Below the pieces are notes generated by a model, which ran no database searches, had not been told where the DNA came from, and saw only the letters and a program-made list of their open reading frames with translations. The translations under genes and the position numbers were made by a program. Shown here one piece after another: positions 17,213 to 26,469 of a DNA stretch of 64,000 nucleotides (position 1 is the first letter of the stretch; each line of letters starts with the position of its first letter). Source of the DNA: Bradyrhizobium sp. JYMT SZCCT0428 (GTDB lineage Bacteria > Pseudomonadota > Alphaproteobacteria > Rhizobiales > Xanthobacteraceae). The stretch lies in the NCBI RefSeq assembly GCF_018131075.1, contig NZ_JAFCLS010000001.1, positions 186,001 to 250,000 on the forward strand, read 5' to 3'.

Positions 17213-18583
17213 ATGGCCAGTGACATTCTGATTGTCGACGACGAAGCAGATATCCGGGACCTTGTTGCGGGCATTCTCGACGATGAGGGCTTCAGCACGC
17301 GGACCGCGCGTGACAGCGATTCGGCGCTCGCAGAGATCGCCAACCGCCGCCCCCATCTGGTGTTTCTCGACATCTGGCTGCAGGGCTCCAAGCTCGACGG
17401 CCTGCAATTGCTCGAGCAAATCAAGAAGGATCACGCCGACGTGCCCGTGGTGATGATCTCCGGCCACGGCAACATCGAGACGGCGGTCGCCGCCATCAAG
17501 CGCGGCGCCTATGACTTCATCGAAAAGCCGTTCAAATCGGACCGCCTGATCCTGGTGGCGACGCGGGCGCTGGAAACCTCGCGCCTCAAGCGCGAGGTAA
17601 AAGAACTCAAGCAACTGGCTCCGGCTGCTAGCGTTCTGACCGGGCGCTCGGCCTGCATGAACCAGCTGCGCCAGACCATCGACCGGGCCGCCAAGGCCAA
17701 CAGCCGCATCCTGATCGTCGGCCCTCCCGGTTCAGGCAAGGAGCTGGCGGCGCGGACGCTGCATCACGCCTCGAGCCGCGCCGAAGGGCCGTTCGTCGTC
17801 ATCAACGCAGCGGCGATCACGCCGGAGCGGATGGAAGTCGAAATGTTCGGGGTCGAGCAGACCAATGGCGAACAGGCGCGCAAGGCCGGCGCGCTCGAAG
17901 AGGCCCATGGCGGCACGCTGTTCATCGACGAAATCGCCGACATGCCGCGCGAAACCCAGAACAAGATCCTGCGCGTGCTGGTCGATCAGACCTTCCAGCG
18001 CTCCGGCGGCACCGCCAAGGTCCATGTCGACGTCCGCATCATCTCGTCGACCGCGCGCAATCTGGAGGAGGAGATCGCCGAAGGGCGATTCCGCGAGGAC
18101 CTCTATCACCGGCTGTCGGTGGTGCCGATCCGGGTGCCGCCGCTGTCGGAGCGCCGCGAAGATATTCCCGAACTGATCGACTACTTCATGGATCAGATTT
18201 CGATCGCGACCGGCCTGCCGAAACGCCAGATCGGCCAGGATGCGATGGCGGTGCTGCAGTCGCATGTCTGGCCCGGCAACGTCCGCCAGCTCCGCAACAA
18301 CGTCGAGCGCGTGATGATTCTGGCCGGCGGCGGGCCGGAAGCGATCGTCACCGCCGACATGCTGCCGCAGGACGTCGGCTCGATGGTGCCGGCGATGCCG
18401 ACCAGCAACAATGGCGAGCACATCATGGGCTTGCCACTGCGCGAGGCGCGCGAAGTGTTCGAGCGCGACTATCTGATTGCCCAGATCAGCCGGTTCTCGG
18501 GCAACATCTCTCGCACAGCGGAATTCGTCGGCATGGAGCGCTCGGCCCTGCATCGCAAGCTCAAAGCGCTCGGAGTTGGTTGA
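17213..18583 (+). CDS. ntrX: Response regulator NtrX
   Basis: The receiver domain has its phospho-acceptor Asp at residue 53 (VFLDIWLQGS). The AAA+ module has Walker A GPPGSGKE and Walker B GGTLFIDEIADMP, and the C-terminus has a Fis-type helix (RTAEFVGMERSALHRKLK). The sigma-54-contacting GAFTGA loop found in NtrC is replaced here by EQTNGEQARKAGALEEA. This is usual for alphaproteobacterial NtrX and suggests it does not act as a classical sigma-54 activator. It is 456 residues and the partner of NtrY. Confidence 0.95.
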   Translation: MASDILIVDDEADIRDLVAGILDDEGFSTRTARDSDSALAEIANRRPHLVFLDIWLQGSKLDGLQLLEQIKKDHADVPVVMISGHGNIETAVAAIKRGAYDFIEKPFKSDRLILVATRALETSRLKREVKELKQLAPAASVLTGRSACMNQLRQTIDRAAKANSRILIVGPPGSGKELAARTLHHASSRAEGPFVVINAAAITPERMEVEMFGVEQTNGEQARKAGALEEAHGGTLFIDEIADMPRETQNKILRVLVDQTFQRSGGTAKVHVDVRIISSTARNLEEEIAEGRFREDLYHRLSVVPIRVPPLSERREDIPELIDYFMDQISIATGLPKRQIGQDAMAVLQSHVWPGNVRQLRNNVERVMILAGGGPEAIVTADMLPQDVGSMVPAMPTSNNGEHIMGLPLREAREVFERDYLIAQISRFSGNISRTAEFVGMERSALHRKLKALGVG

Positions 18584-18899
18584 GCGCTTGTTGCGCGAAG
18601 AGGTATTTGCATCGCTTATTCGCGTGCGAGCCGGGCATCGGCCGCAAGCGAATCTGCGCCACCGATCCATGCAGTTGCTTGAGAATATTCATCTCTTTCC
18701 GGAGTTCTACGGAGAATGGTCACTAGGTTCCGCGTGGGTGACGCGCGAACTGGCTTGCCTAAAAACCGCGCGTACCCTCTAATCGAACTGCCGAGCCGAC
18801 CGGAGGGGGATCTCAGGGGAAGCCGGCAACCGGGGCAGGCTCCGTGAGAGAGCAACAACCGGTTAACAAAAAGAAGCACAAGACGGCGGGACAAAAACA
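18584..18899. promoter_or_regulatory. Intergenic region with the likely hfq promoter
   Basis: The 316 bases between ntrX and hfq contain no convincing gene. They should hold the ntrX 3' end and the hfq-hflX promoter. Short open frames on both strands have no domain signature. Confidence 0.4.
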
Positions 18900-19148
18900 A
18901 TGGCGGCAGACCGCGCACAAAACCTACAAGACACCTTCCTAAATCACGTTCGCAAAACCAAAACGCCACTAACGATCTTTCTGGTCAACGGAGTAAAGCT
19001 GCAGGGGATTGTCACCTGGTTCGACAATTTCTGTCTGCTGCTTCGGCGCGACGGTCATTCGCAGCTTGTATACAAGCACGCGATCTCGACCATCATGCCG
19101 GGCGCTCCGATCCAGTTGTTCGAAGGCGGTGAGGATGCTCCGGCTTGA
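18900..19148 (+). CDS. hfq: RNA chaperone Hfq
   Basis: This 82-residue protein of the Sm fold pairs small RNAs with mRNAs. The Sm1 motif region [20 protein letters not shown] and the Sm2 motif [10 protein letters not shown] are intact. The N-terminal [16 protein letters not shown] matches family members and the C-terminal tail is short, as usual in alphaproteobacteria. It lies downstream of ntrX and 11 bases before hflX. In rhizobia, Hfq is also needed for NifA regulation. Confidence 0.98.
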   Translation: MAADRAQNLQDTFLNHVRKTKTPLTIFLVNGVKLQGIVTWFDNFCLLLRRDGHSQLVYKHAISTIMPGAPIQLFEGGEDAPA

Positions 19149-19159
19149 GAGTGACCTGA

Positions 19160-20536
19160 TTGGAACCCCTCAATCGTGAAGGGGGCGCCGACCGTCCGCG
19201 GTCGGCGGGGGGCAGACAGACCGGACGGGTGATCGTCATCGGTCCTTATTTGCGTATGCGCCGCGGCGATGCCGATGCGCAGGCGAACGAGGCCGTGCGC
19301 GATTCCGAGGCGCGGCTGGAGGAGGCCGCAGGTCTGGCGCGCGCCATCGACCTGACGGTCGCCGATTCCCTGATCGCTCCAATCAGCCAGATCAGGCCCG
19401 CAACCTATCTCGGCAAGGGCAAGGTCGAGGAGATCCTCGGCCTCATCAAAGGCCATGACATCGAACTCGTGGTGATGGATTGCGCGTTGTCGCCGATCCA
19501 GCAGCGCAATCTCGAGAAGGCCTGGGACACCAAGGTGCTCGACCGTACCGGGCTGATCCTGGAAATCTTCGGCCGTCGCGCCAAGACCAAGGAGGGCTCG
19601 CTGCAGGTCGAGCTCGCGCATCTGAATTATCAGCGCAGCCGGCTGGTGCGATCATGGACCCATCTGGAGCGCCAGCGCGGCGGCTTCGGCTTCATGGGCG
19701 GCCCCGGCGAGACCCAGATCGAGGCCGACCGCCGCCTGATCGGCGACCGCATCACGCGGCTCGAGAACGAAATCAAGAAGGTACAGGCGACGCGGCGGCT
19801 GCATCGTGCCGGCCGGCAGCGGGTGCCGTATCGTGTGGTCGCGCTGGTCGGCTACACCAACGCCGGCAAGTCGACGCTGTTCAACCGCCTGACGCGCGCC
19901 GACGTCCAGGCTGCAGACATGCTCTTTGCTACATTGGATCCTACATTGCGCGCGCTGACCCTGCCGCATGGCGGCAAGGCGATGCTGTCGGACACGGTCG
20001 GATTCATTTCCAATTTGCCGACGCAACTGGTGGCCGCGTTTCGCGCCACGCTGGAAGAGGTGCTGGAAGCGGACATCATCCTGCACGTCCGCGACATCTC
20101 GCATGAAGACGCCGAAGCGCAGGAGCGCGACGTCGACGCGGTGCTGCGTCAGCTCGGGATCGACCCGGACGCAGGCGCGCGCATCCTCGAAGTCTGGAAC
20201 AAGATCGATCGCTTCGATCCCGAGGAGCGTGACAACCTGCGCAACATCGCCGCGCGCCGGCCGGAAGAGCGGCCGTGCTTCCTGGTGTCCGCCGAAACCG
20301 GCGAGGGGATCGAGACGCTGCTGACCGCGATCGAGGATCGGCTCGCCGCCTTCCGGATGACGCTCGATCTATCGATCGACGCCTCCGATGGCGCCGGCAT
20401 CAGCTGGCTGCATCGCAACGCCGAAGTGCTTACCAAGGAGCTTCACGGCGAGCGGTTCGACATGACGGTGCGGGTCGACGAGACCAAACACGACATCGTG
20501 GTGTCGCGGTTCGGAGCCGTGCCGCACGCGGCGTGA
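19160..20536 (+). CDS. hflX: Ribosome-associated GTPase HflX
   Basis: HflX splits or rescues ribosomes under stress. The N-terminal HflX domain contains RPATYLGKGKVEEI. The linker has GGFGFMGGPGETQIE, and the G domain has G1 GYTNAGKST, G3 DTVGFISNLP and G4 NKID. It is 458 residues starting from TTG 19160, eleven bases after hfq; no upstream ATG is in frame and the nearest internal ATG would cut the N-domain. The hfq-hflX order is conserved. It converges with mazG. Confidence 0.95.
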   Translation: MEPLNREGGADRPRSAGGRQTGRVIVIGPYLRMRRGDADAQANEAVRDSEARLEEAAGLARAIDLTVADSLIAPISQIRPATYLGKGKVEEILGLIKGHDIELVVMDCALSPIQQRNLEKAWDTKVLDRTGLILEIFGRRAKTKEGSLQVELAHLNYQRSRLVRSWTHLERQRGGFGFMGGPGETQIEADRRLIGDRITRLENEIKKVQATRRLHRAGRQRVPYRVVALVGYTNAGKSTLFNRLTRADVQAADMLFATLDPTLRALTLPHGGKAMLSDTVGFISNLPTQLVAAFRATLEEVLEADIILHVRDISHEDAEAQERDVDAVLRQLGIDPDAGARILEVWNKIDRFDPEERDNLRNIAARRPEERPCFLVSAETGEGIETLLTAIEDRLAAFRMTLDLSIDASDGAGISWLHRNAEVLTKELHGERFDMTVRVDETKHDIVVSRFGAVPHAA

Positions 20537-20543
20537 GGCGTGC

Positions 20544-21407
20544 TTAGCCCCGTCCACCGTGTGAATTGGCCGATGCTGGCGCCTCCGAACGTTCTTCAAC
20601 CTTGGCTTCGTTCCAGAGCCCGTCCATCTCGGTGAGCGACGCGCCCTCGAGTGAGCGGCCCTTGGCTGCCAACGCGCGCTCGATATAGGCAAAGCGGCGC
20701 TCGAATTTCGCGTTGGTGCCGCGCAGCGCGGTTTCGGGATCGGCGCCGACATGCCGCGCCAGATTGACCAGGGCGAACAGGAGATCGCCGGTCTCGCTTG
20801 CGAGCTCTTCCGCATCGCCCTTGTCGAGCGCGGCCTCAATCTCGTCGGCCTCTTCGCGGATTTTATGCAGCACGGCCCGGGGATCGTTCCAGTCGAAGCC
20901 GACGGTGGAGGCCTTGCGCTGCAATTCCATCGCGCGCGTCAGCGCGGGCTGGCCCGCCTTGACGCTCGACAACAACGATTTGGTGGGTTCGGCCGGCTCC
21001 GGCGGCCTGCGCGCGGCACGTTCGGCCTTCTCCTCGGCCTTGATGCGCTCCCAGGCGCTCTTGACGCCGGCCGGCTGGATGTTGCCGTCCTTGTCGGCGA
21101 AGACGTGCGGGTGCCGCCTTATCATCTTTTTCGTGATCGCCTCGACGACGTCGCCGAAAGCAAAGGCGTTCTGTTCTTCGGCCATACGTGCGTGATAGAC
21201 GACCTGTAGCAGGAGATCGCCGAGCTCCTCGCGAAGATCGTCAAGATCGCCGCGGGTGATGGCGTCGACGACCTCATAGGCTTCCTCGATAGTGTAGGGC
21301 GCGATCGTCGCAAAATTCTGTTCGAGGTCCCACGGGCAACCGGTGACCGGCGTACGCAGCGCTGCCATGATTTCGAGCAGCCGGGAAATATCGCGGGAAG
21401 GGGTCAT
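20544..21407 (-). CDS. mazG: Nucleoside triphosphate pyrophosphohydrolase MazG
   Basis: This 287-residue all-helical NTP pyrophosphatase hydrolyses NTPs, including aberrant ones, to NMP and PPi. Two tandem MazG domains are visible. The first has CPWDLEQNFATIAPYTIEEA and the metal-binding EELGDLL. The second, around residues 190-260, has KIREEADEIEAAL and ETGDLLFALVNLAR. The ATG at 21407 begins TPSRDISRLLEIM, the usual start; the longer upstream frame is antisense to the queC promoter and is not supported. It is convergent with hflX and divergent from queC. Confidence 0.95.
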   Translation of the reverse strand: MTPSRDISRLLEIMAALRTPVTGCPWDLEQNFATIAPYTIEEAYEVVDAITRGDLDDLREELGDLLLQVVYHARMAEEQNAFAFGDVVEAITKKMIRRHPHVFADKDGNIQPAGVKSAWERIKAEEKAERAARRPPEPAEPTKSLLSSVKAGQPALTRAMELQRKASTVGFDWNDPRAVLHKIREEADEIEAALDKGDAEELASETGDLLFALVNLARHVGADPETALRGTNAKFERRFAYIERALAAKGRSLEGASLTEMDGLWNEAKVEERSEAPASANSHGGRG

Positions 21408-21542
21408 GGGTTTACCGACGTCGGGGAGAGGACAGACCTTGGCTTTATGCCGCAAGCGGCGGGCTGATCCCAGCGGAACGTGCCGAAACCGGGTTGATTT
21501 CCACCGATTGGCCTGCGCGCCCGGGAATGGTAATGGGGCTTC

Positions 21543-22253
21543 ATGAGCGATCCGTTCCAATCCGAAACCGCGCTGGTGCTGTTTTCCGGCGGACAGGATT
21601 CCACCACCTGCCTGGCCTGGGCCCTGCAGCGCTTCGCGCGCGTCGAAATGCTCGGCTTCAGCTATGGCCAGCGTCACGCAATTGAGCTTGGGTGCCGCGA
21701 TCGTCTGCTGTCGGGCATCAAATCATTGCGGCCGGACTGGGCCTCGAGGCTCGGCGAGAGCCATACGCTGGAGATTCCGACGCTGGCGGAGATTTCCGAC
21801 ACCGCGCTGACGCGCGACGTTGCGATTGCGATGGGTGAGGACGGGCTGCCCAACACCTTCGTGCCCGGCCGCAATCTGGTGTTTTTGACGTTTGCCGCAG
21901 CGCTGGCGTACCGGCGCGGCATCCGCCACATCATCGGCGGCATGTGCGAGACGGATTATTCCGGCTATCCGGATTGCCGTGACGAGACCATCAAGGCGCT
22001 GCAGTCCGCCCTCAATCTCGGCATGGCCAGACAATTCGAACTGCACACACCGCTGATGTGGCTGGACAAGGCCTCGACCTGGAAGCTTGCACATGACCTC
22101 GGCGGGGCAGGGCTGGTCGACCTGATCCGCGAACATTCCCACACCTGCTATCTCGGCGAGCGGGGCGACCAGCACGATTGGGGCTATGGCTGCGGCGAAT
22201 GCCCGGCCTGCGCGCTGCGCGCCAAGGGCTGGCGCGAATATGCGGCTACCTAG
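21543..22253 (+). CDS. queC: 7-cyano-7-deazaguanine synthase QueC
   Basis: QueC converts 7-carboxy-7-deazaguanine to preQ0, using ATP and ammonia, in queuosine biosynthesis. The PP-loop [11 protein letters not shown] is at residues 14-24. The zinc-binding cysteines are in HTCYLG and [11 protein letters not shown] near the C-terminus. It is 236 residues, the usual length. queD and queE are not adjacent. Confidence 0.96.
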   Translation: MSDPFQSETALVLFSGGQDSTTCLAWALQRFARVEMLGFSYGQRHAIELGCRDRLLSGIKSLRPDWASRLGESHTLEIPTLAEISDTALTRDVAIAMGEDGLPNTFVPGRNLVFLTFAAALAYRRGIRHIIGGMCETDYSGYPDCRDETIKALQSALNLGMARQFELHTPLMWLDKASTWKLAHDLGGAGLVDLIREHSHTCYLGERGDQHDWGYGCGECPACALRAKGWREYAAT

Positions 22254-22261
22254 TTATTTGT

Positions 22262-22314
22262 CTTGACGCATTTTCTTAACGCGAACCGGTGTCCACTTCG
22301 CTCGAAAACGCTTT
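22262..22314. repeat. Dispersed repeat (CGAACCGGTGTCCACTTCG type)
   Basis: TTGACGCATTTTCTTAACGC followed by GAACCGGTGTCCACTTCGC and TCGAAAACGC is a module I recall as repeated many times in Bradyrhizobium intergenic DNA. It fills the space between the convergent queC and the TRAP permease gene. Confidence 0.5.
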
Positions 22315-22316
22315 AG

Positions 22317-23609
22317 CTAGTGAAACCCGAACGAGTGCGGCAGCCACAGCGAGATCGCGGGAATGTAGGTCACGATCATCAGTACCGCGAACATCACGTA
22401 GTAGAACGGCCAGATTTCGCGCATGATGTCGTCGACGGACACCTTGCCGATCGCGCAGCCTACGAACAGCGTCGTGCCGACCGGCGGCGTCAACAGGCCG
22501 ATGCCGAGATTGAGCAGCATGACGATGCCGAAATGCACAGGATCGATGCCGAAGCTCTTGACCACCGGCAGCAGGATCGGCGTGCAGATCAGCAACAGCG
22601 GCGCGAGATCGAGCGCCGTGCCCAGCACCAGCAGCATGATGTTGAGCCACATCAGCAGCACGTATTTGTTGGCTGAAATCGCGACGAAGAATTCCGTCAT
22701 CTTCGCGGGCATTTGCATGATGGCTGCGATGTAGCCGAAGCAGGATGCGGTGGCGACCAGCGTCAGCACCATCGCTACGGTCTGCAGCGTCCGGTAGGCC
22801 AGCTGCGGCAGTTCCGACCATTTGTAATCACGGTAGATGAACATGGTGACAAAGAACGCCCAGACGCAGGCCACGGCGCCGGCCTCGATCGGCGTAAAGA
22901 CGCCCGTGAGGATGCCGCCGAGCACGATCACAAGCGTCACGATCCCCCACAGGGCTTCAACCAGCATTTTGGCTGCCTGCCGGATCGGCACCGGTTCGCC
23001 CTTCGGATGCTTGTCGCGATACGCATAGAACAAGCACAACAGCATCAGCGAAAAGCCCAGCAGCAAACCGGGCAGGATTCCCGCCAAAAACAGGCTCGTG
23101 ATCGAGACGACCCCGCCGGTCGCCAGCGAATAGATCACGGCGTTGTGGCTCGGCGGAACGACGATGGCCTGCAGCGAGGCGCTGATGGTGACATTGGTCG
23201 CGAAGACGCGCGGGTAGCCCTTTTTGGCCATCTGCGGAATCATCACCGAGCCGATCGCGGAGGTATCGGCGACGGACGAGCCGGAGATGCCGCTCATGAT
23301 CGTCGTTGCAAGGATGTTGACTTGCGACAGCCCGCCGCGAATGCGGGTGAAGCCGACGATGACGGCGGCAAAGTCCACCAAACGTCGCGCCATGCCGCCC
23401 TCGGCCATGATCGCGCCGGCCAGGACAAAAAACGGAATGGTCAGCATCGACACCTTGCCGACACCGCTGGACAGTTGCTGCATGATCGCGGCGACCGGAA
23501 GGTCGATCCACAGCGCGCCGACCAGCGCGGACAACGCCATGGCATAGGCAATTGGCATGCCGATGGCGAAGAAGACGACCATGCTGAGAAGGAGAACTAC
23601 GATATCCAT
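22317..23609 (-). CDS. TRAP transporter large permease (DctM family)
   Basis: This 430-residue integral membrane protein has about 12 hydrophobic segments. MVVFFAIGMPIAYAMALSAL opens the protein. SGISGSSVADTSAIG and the later GLLTPPVGTTLFVGCAIG are hallmark DctM motifs. It forms the sodium-driven channel for uptake of organic acids. It is the last gene of the operon dctP-dctQ-dctM on the minus strand, 27 bases after dctQ. The substrate is unknown. Confidence 0.93.
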   Translation of the reverse strand: MDIVVLLLSMVVFFAIGMPIAYAMALSALVGALWIDLPVAAIMQQLSSGVGKVSMLTIPFFVLAGAIMAEGGMARRLVDFAAVIVGFTRIRGGLSQVNILATTIMSGISGSSVADTSAIGSVMIPQMAKKGYPRVFATNVTISASLQAIVVPPSHNAVIYSLATGGVVSITSLFLAGILPGLLLGFSLMLLCLFYAYRDKHPKGEPVPIRQAAKMLVEALWGIVTLVIVLGGILTGVFTPIEAGAVACVWAFFVTMFIYRDYKWSELPQLAYRTLQTVAMVLTLVATASCFGYIAAIMQMPAKMTEFFVAISANKYVLLMWLNIMLLVLGTALDLAPLLLICTPILLPVVKSFGIDPVHFGIVMLLNLGIGLLTPPVGTTLFVGCAIGKVSVDDIMREIWPFYYVMFAVLMIVTYIPAISLWLPHSFGFH

Positions 23610-23636
23610 CGGACGTCCGTGCTGGAAGGGGAAACG

Positions 23637-24179
23637 CTATTCGATAGGGACGTGGGGATGGCCGCCGCTCGATGGCGGAGGCCCGATGGTCAGCCGTTCG
23701 ATCACGAACAGCAGCATCATGGCGCCGCTGATCGGGATCGGCAGGTAGGTGACGCCGACGGAAAGCCAGGGAAACTCATCGACCGAATTGCCCCAGGTCG
23801 CCAGAGCGAGCTTCATGCCCCACACCAGCATGAAAACCGCCACGGCACCCATCAACAGCTCGCTGATCACGGCGGCCGCCGGGCGCAGTCGAGGGGGCAG
23901 CAGATCGGTGCCCACCGTCATGTTCATATGGATGCGCTGACGATAGCAATTCGCGGCGCCGATGAAGGTGATGCCGACCGTCAGCAAGACGGCCAGCGGC
24001 TCGGGCCAGGACGACGCGCTGTTCAGGATATAGCGGGTGTAGACCGCCCAGGGAATGATCGCCGAGACCAGGACGAGCGCCGCACACGCGATCACGGCGC
24101 CGGTCCAGTAAACTGCGTTCATGGCACTGCGGAACAGTCCGGCTCCGGGATCGCCGGCCACTCCAGTCTGCGTATTCAT
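23637..24179 (-). CDS. TRAP transporter small permease (DctQ family)
   Basis: This 180-residue protein has four predicted transmembrane helices, the DctQ layout. The segment SSWPEPLAVLLTVGITFIGA carries the conserved W-x-(E/D)-E-like region of the family, followed by YRQRIHMNM. The ATG at 24179 lies 9 bases after the binding-protein gene. Confidence 0.9.
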   Translation of the reverse strand: MNTQTGVAGDPGAGLFRSAMNAVYWTGAVIACAALVLVSAIIPWAVYTRYILNSASSWPEPLAVLLTVGITFIGAANCYRQRIHMNMTVGTDLLPPRLRPAAAVISELLMGAVAVFMLVWGMKLALATWGNSVDEFPWLSVGVTYLPIPISGAMMLLFVIERLTIGPPPSSGGHPHVPIE

Positions 24180-24188
24180 CCGCTGGGC

Positions 24189-25196
24189 CTACTTCACGGC
24201 GTCGATGCGCTTGACCATCTCGGCGTATTTGGCGCCGTATTTGTCCCAGACCGGCTTGACCGCATCGCGCCACGGCTTCTTGTCGACGTCCATGATCATC
24301 TCGGTGCCGGCGGCCTTCATCTTGTCGATCGCGACTTTCTCCGCCTCGTGCCACAGCACGCGCTGTTCGGCCTGGCATTCCTTCGACAGTTTCTTGATCA
24401 GCGCCTGATCCGCCGGCGTCAGTTTCTGCCAGGAGATCTTCGAGAAGACGAGCAGTTCGGGAATGATCAGATGCTCGGTCATCGTGAAGTATTTTGCGAC
24501 CTGATTGTGGTTCTGGGCGATGAAGGAGGGCGGGTTGTTCTCTGCGCCGTCGATGACACCGGTCTGCATCGAACTGAAGACCTGGTCGAAGCCCAGTGCG
24601 ACGCCGTTGCCGCCTAGCGCGTTCATCGTATCGACGAACAGCGGGTTGCCCATCATGCGGACCTTGAGGCCCTTCAAATCCGCCATCGTCTTGATCGGCC
24701 GCTTGCTGTTGTAGATGTTGCGCGAGCCCGCATTCATCCAGCACAGTGCGATCAGATTGGTCTTCTCGTTCGCCGAAATCTTCGCCAGCAGCTCGTCGCC
24801 GATCTCGCCATCGATCACCGCTTCCATGTGCTTGGAATCGCGGAACACGAACGGCATGTTGAAGACATTGACGTCGTCCACGACAGGGCCGACGGCGCCG
24901 ACGGAAATCCGGGCCATCTGCAGCGCGCCGAGCTGGGCCTGCTCGATCATCTCCTTTTCGCCGCCAAGCTGCATCGACGGGAACATCTGAATGCTAAGCC
25001 GGCCGTCGGTCGCGGTTTCCAGCTTCTTGCCCATGCGCACCACGGCCTCGACCGTCGGATAGCCGAGCGGGTGAACATCCGACGCTCTGATGACCATCTT
25101 GGTCTGGGCAAACGCGCGTCCCGCACCGCCGATGCCGCCCGTCGCAGCCAAAGCAAACGTCGCGGCGCCAGCTCCGAGAAAATCTCTTCGCTTCAT
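24189..25196 (-). CDS. TRAP transporter substrate-binding protein (DctP family)
   Basis: This 335-residue periplasmic receptor has the N-terminal MKRRDFLGAGAATFALA, a twin-arginine-type signal. DctP-family marks include DVHPLGYPTVEAV, FPSMQLGGEKEM, LKGLKVRMMGNPLF (the conserved Arg contacts the substrate carboxylate) and FSSMQTGVIDGAENNPPSF. This suggests a carboxylate-type ligand. The ATG at 25196 has GGGAGGA upstream. It is first in the operon. Confidence 0.93.
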   Translation of the reverse strand: MKRRDFLGAGAATFALAATGGIGGAGRAFAQTKMVIRASDVHPLGYPTVEAVVRMGKKLETATDGRLSIQMFPSMQLGGEKEMIEQAQLGALQMARISVGAVGPVVDDVNVFNMPFVFRDSKHMEAVIDGEIGDELLAKISANEKTNLIALCWMNAGSRNIYNSKRPIKTMADLKGLKVRMMGNPLFVDTMNALGGNGVALGFDQVFSSMQTGVIDGAENNPPSFIAQNHNQVAKYFTMTEHLIIPELLVFSKISWQKLTPADQALIKKLSKECQAEQRVLWHEAEKVAIDKMKAAGTEMIMDVDKKPWRDAVKPVWDKYGAKYAEMVKRIDAVK

Positions 25197-25426
25197 GATT
25201 GTCCTCCCTCGATGTTTTATTTGTCGCTACCGGCATCGTTGGCCGACAGCCTTATTTTCCTGAGTAGACTATGCAGTCCGGATTGGCGAAGTAAACAGGG
25301 ACCGATGCCGCGGCAGATTAATTATTGGATCGAATGATCCATTGATTGGATGGTTCAGGCACCGTCGGCCAATCGCGGGCGATCGACACGTGGAAATAGC
25401 GGGCCTCGAAGGGCGCATAGGTGAGG

Positions 25427-25810
25427 CTAGCCGAAGTCACCCGGCGTCAGCTCGATCGGCGCACCGTGCGGGGTGCGGTCGGCGGCGTGATCCCAGGCGT
25501 CGCGATAGCGGTGCAGGACATCCGACGTCGTGACACCCTTGGCGGCGACCAGCGTCTCCAGCGTCGCCAGCCAGTGCTGGTAATAGGTCTCGCCCGTATC
25601 GGGATCGCCGGCGGCTTGGGCGCGCTTGATCTCTGCGCCGAGTGTCTGCGCCCATTCCTTCCAGGTGAAAACCCCGGCCTCGTGCAGTGCCAGCGCCATC
25701 GCAAAGGCGCGGGCTTCCCAGGGCTCCCGGAACACCGGGCCATCCTCGTCGCGCGGCACGCCGGGGACGGCGACCGCCGCCCGCATCGCCTGTTGCGGGG
25801 TCAAATTCAT
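25427..25810 (-). CDS. Nitrile hydratase accessory (activator) protein
   Basis: This 127-residue protein resembles the N-terminal half of the nitrile hydratase beta subunit (FREPWEARAFAMALALHEAG, FTWKEWAQTLGAEI, YYQHWLATLETLVAAKG), the profile of the P14K-type accessory proteins. In cobalt enzymes these act as self-subunit-swapping chaperones that insert the metal into alpha. The ATG at 25810 overlaps the beta stop as TGATG, so it is translationally coupled. It ends the alpha-beta-activator operon. Confidence 0.9.
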   Translation of the reverse strand: MNLTPQQAMRAAVAVPGVPRDEDGPVFREPWEARAFAMALALHEAGVFTWKEWAQTLGAEIKRAQAAGDPDTGETYYQHWLATLETLVAAKGVTTSDVLHRYRDAWDHAADRTPHGAPIELTPGDFG

Positions 25811-26469
25811 CACACGCGCTCCAGATAGGATTCCCAGGCGTCGACCGAAATGCTGAGCGTCGGATCGGTGTCCTTGCCCCACAATTCAGGTCCGTCGAAT
25901 CGCACCGTGTAGAGCCATTGCGGGTTCTCGCCGACGCCGAGCGAATTGAGATCGGCGAACACATGGCACCCGTGATTGAGCTCGATCGTGCCGAGATGCC
26001 CGCGGACATATTGCGGCAGCCGCGTATGCGTCGGCGGATGAATCTCTTTCATCCTCACCGTCTCGCCGACCGCAAACAGCGCGGGCGACGTTGGCGTGCG
26101 TTCGGTCGAGGCGCCACGCCGGATCGTCGGCACGACGTCCTGCGGGGGCAGGGTCTTTACGTCGGGCTTGGGCGGCGAGAGTACCTTGCCGGCCTCGATT
26201 TCCTCTGATGTCACCAGTCCGCGCTCGATCATCAGCGTTTCCAGACCGGCGAGCCAGATCTGGAAATAGCTCTTGCTGAGGTAATCCTCGGGCGGGCGGT
26301 TTTCGCGCGCAAAGCGCGACATGTCGATGTTCCAGCCGCCGGGACGTGACATCGCGACCGTCAGCGCGAAGGCGCGGCGCTCCCATTCGCCATGAAACAC
26401 CGGCTCGTTCGGTTCGGGCACGACGGGGCCAAAACCTTTGGCGCCGCCCATGTCGTGCGCGCCGTCCAT
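25810..26469 (-). CDS. nthB: Nitrile hydratase subunit beta
   Basis: This 219-residue protein begins DGAHDMGGAKGFGPV, the canonical beta-subunit start. Other marks are FHGEWERRAFALTVAM, SYFQIWLAGLETLMIERG and a C-terminal SH3-like barrel with YVRGHLGTIELNHG and QWLYTVRFDG. Together with alpha it hydrates nitriles to amides in the cytoplasm. The ATG at 26469 overlaps the alpha stop by one base; the longer upstream frame is antisense/out-of-frame DNA of the alpha gene and was discarded. Confidence 0.95.
   Translation of the reverse strand: MDGAHDMGGAKGFGPVVPEPNEPVFHGEWERRAFALTVAMSRPGGWNIDMSRFARENRPPEDYLSKSYFQIWLAGLETLMIERGLVTSEEIEAGKVLSPPKPDVKTLPPQDVVPTIRRGASTERTPTSPALFAVGETVRMKEIHPPTHTRLPQYVRGHLGTIELNHGCHVFADLNSLGVGENPQWLYTVRFDGPELWGKDTDPTLSISVDAWESYLERV

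Noticed and set aside
22713..24617. 634-codon open frame on the plus strand
   Set aside because: It is antisense to the TRAP permease and receptor genes, is His/Asp/Arg-rich with no domain, and arises from high-GC codon bias in the real minus-strand genes.
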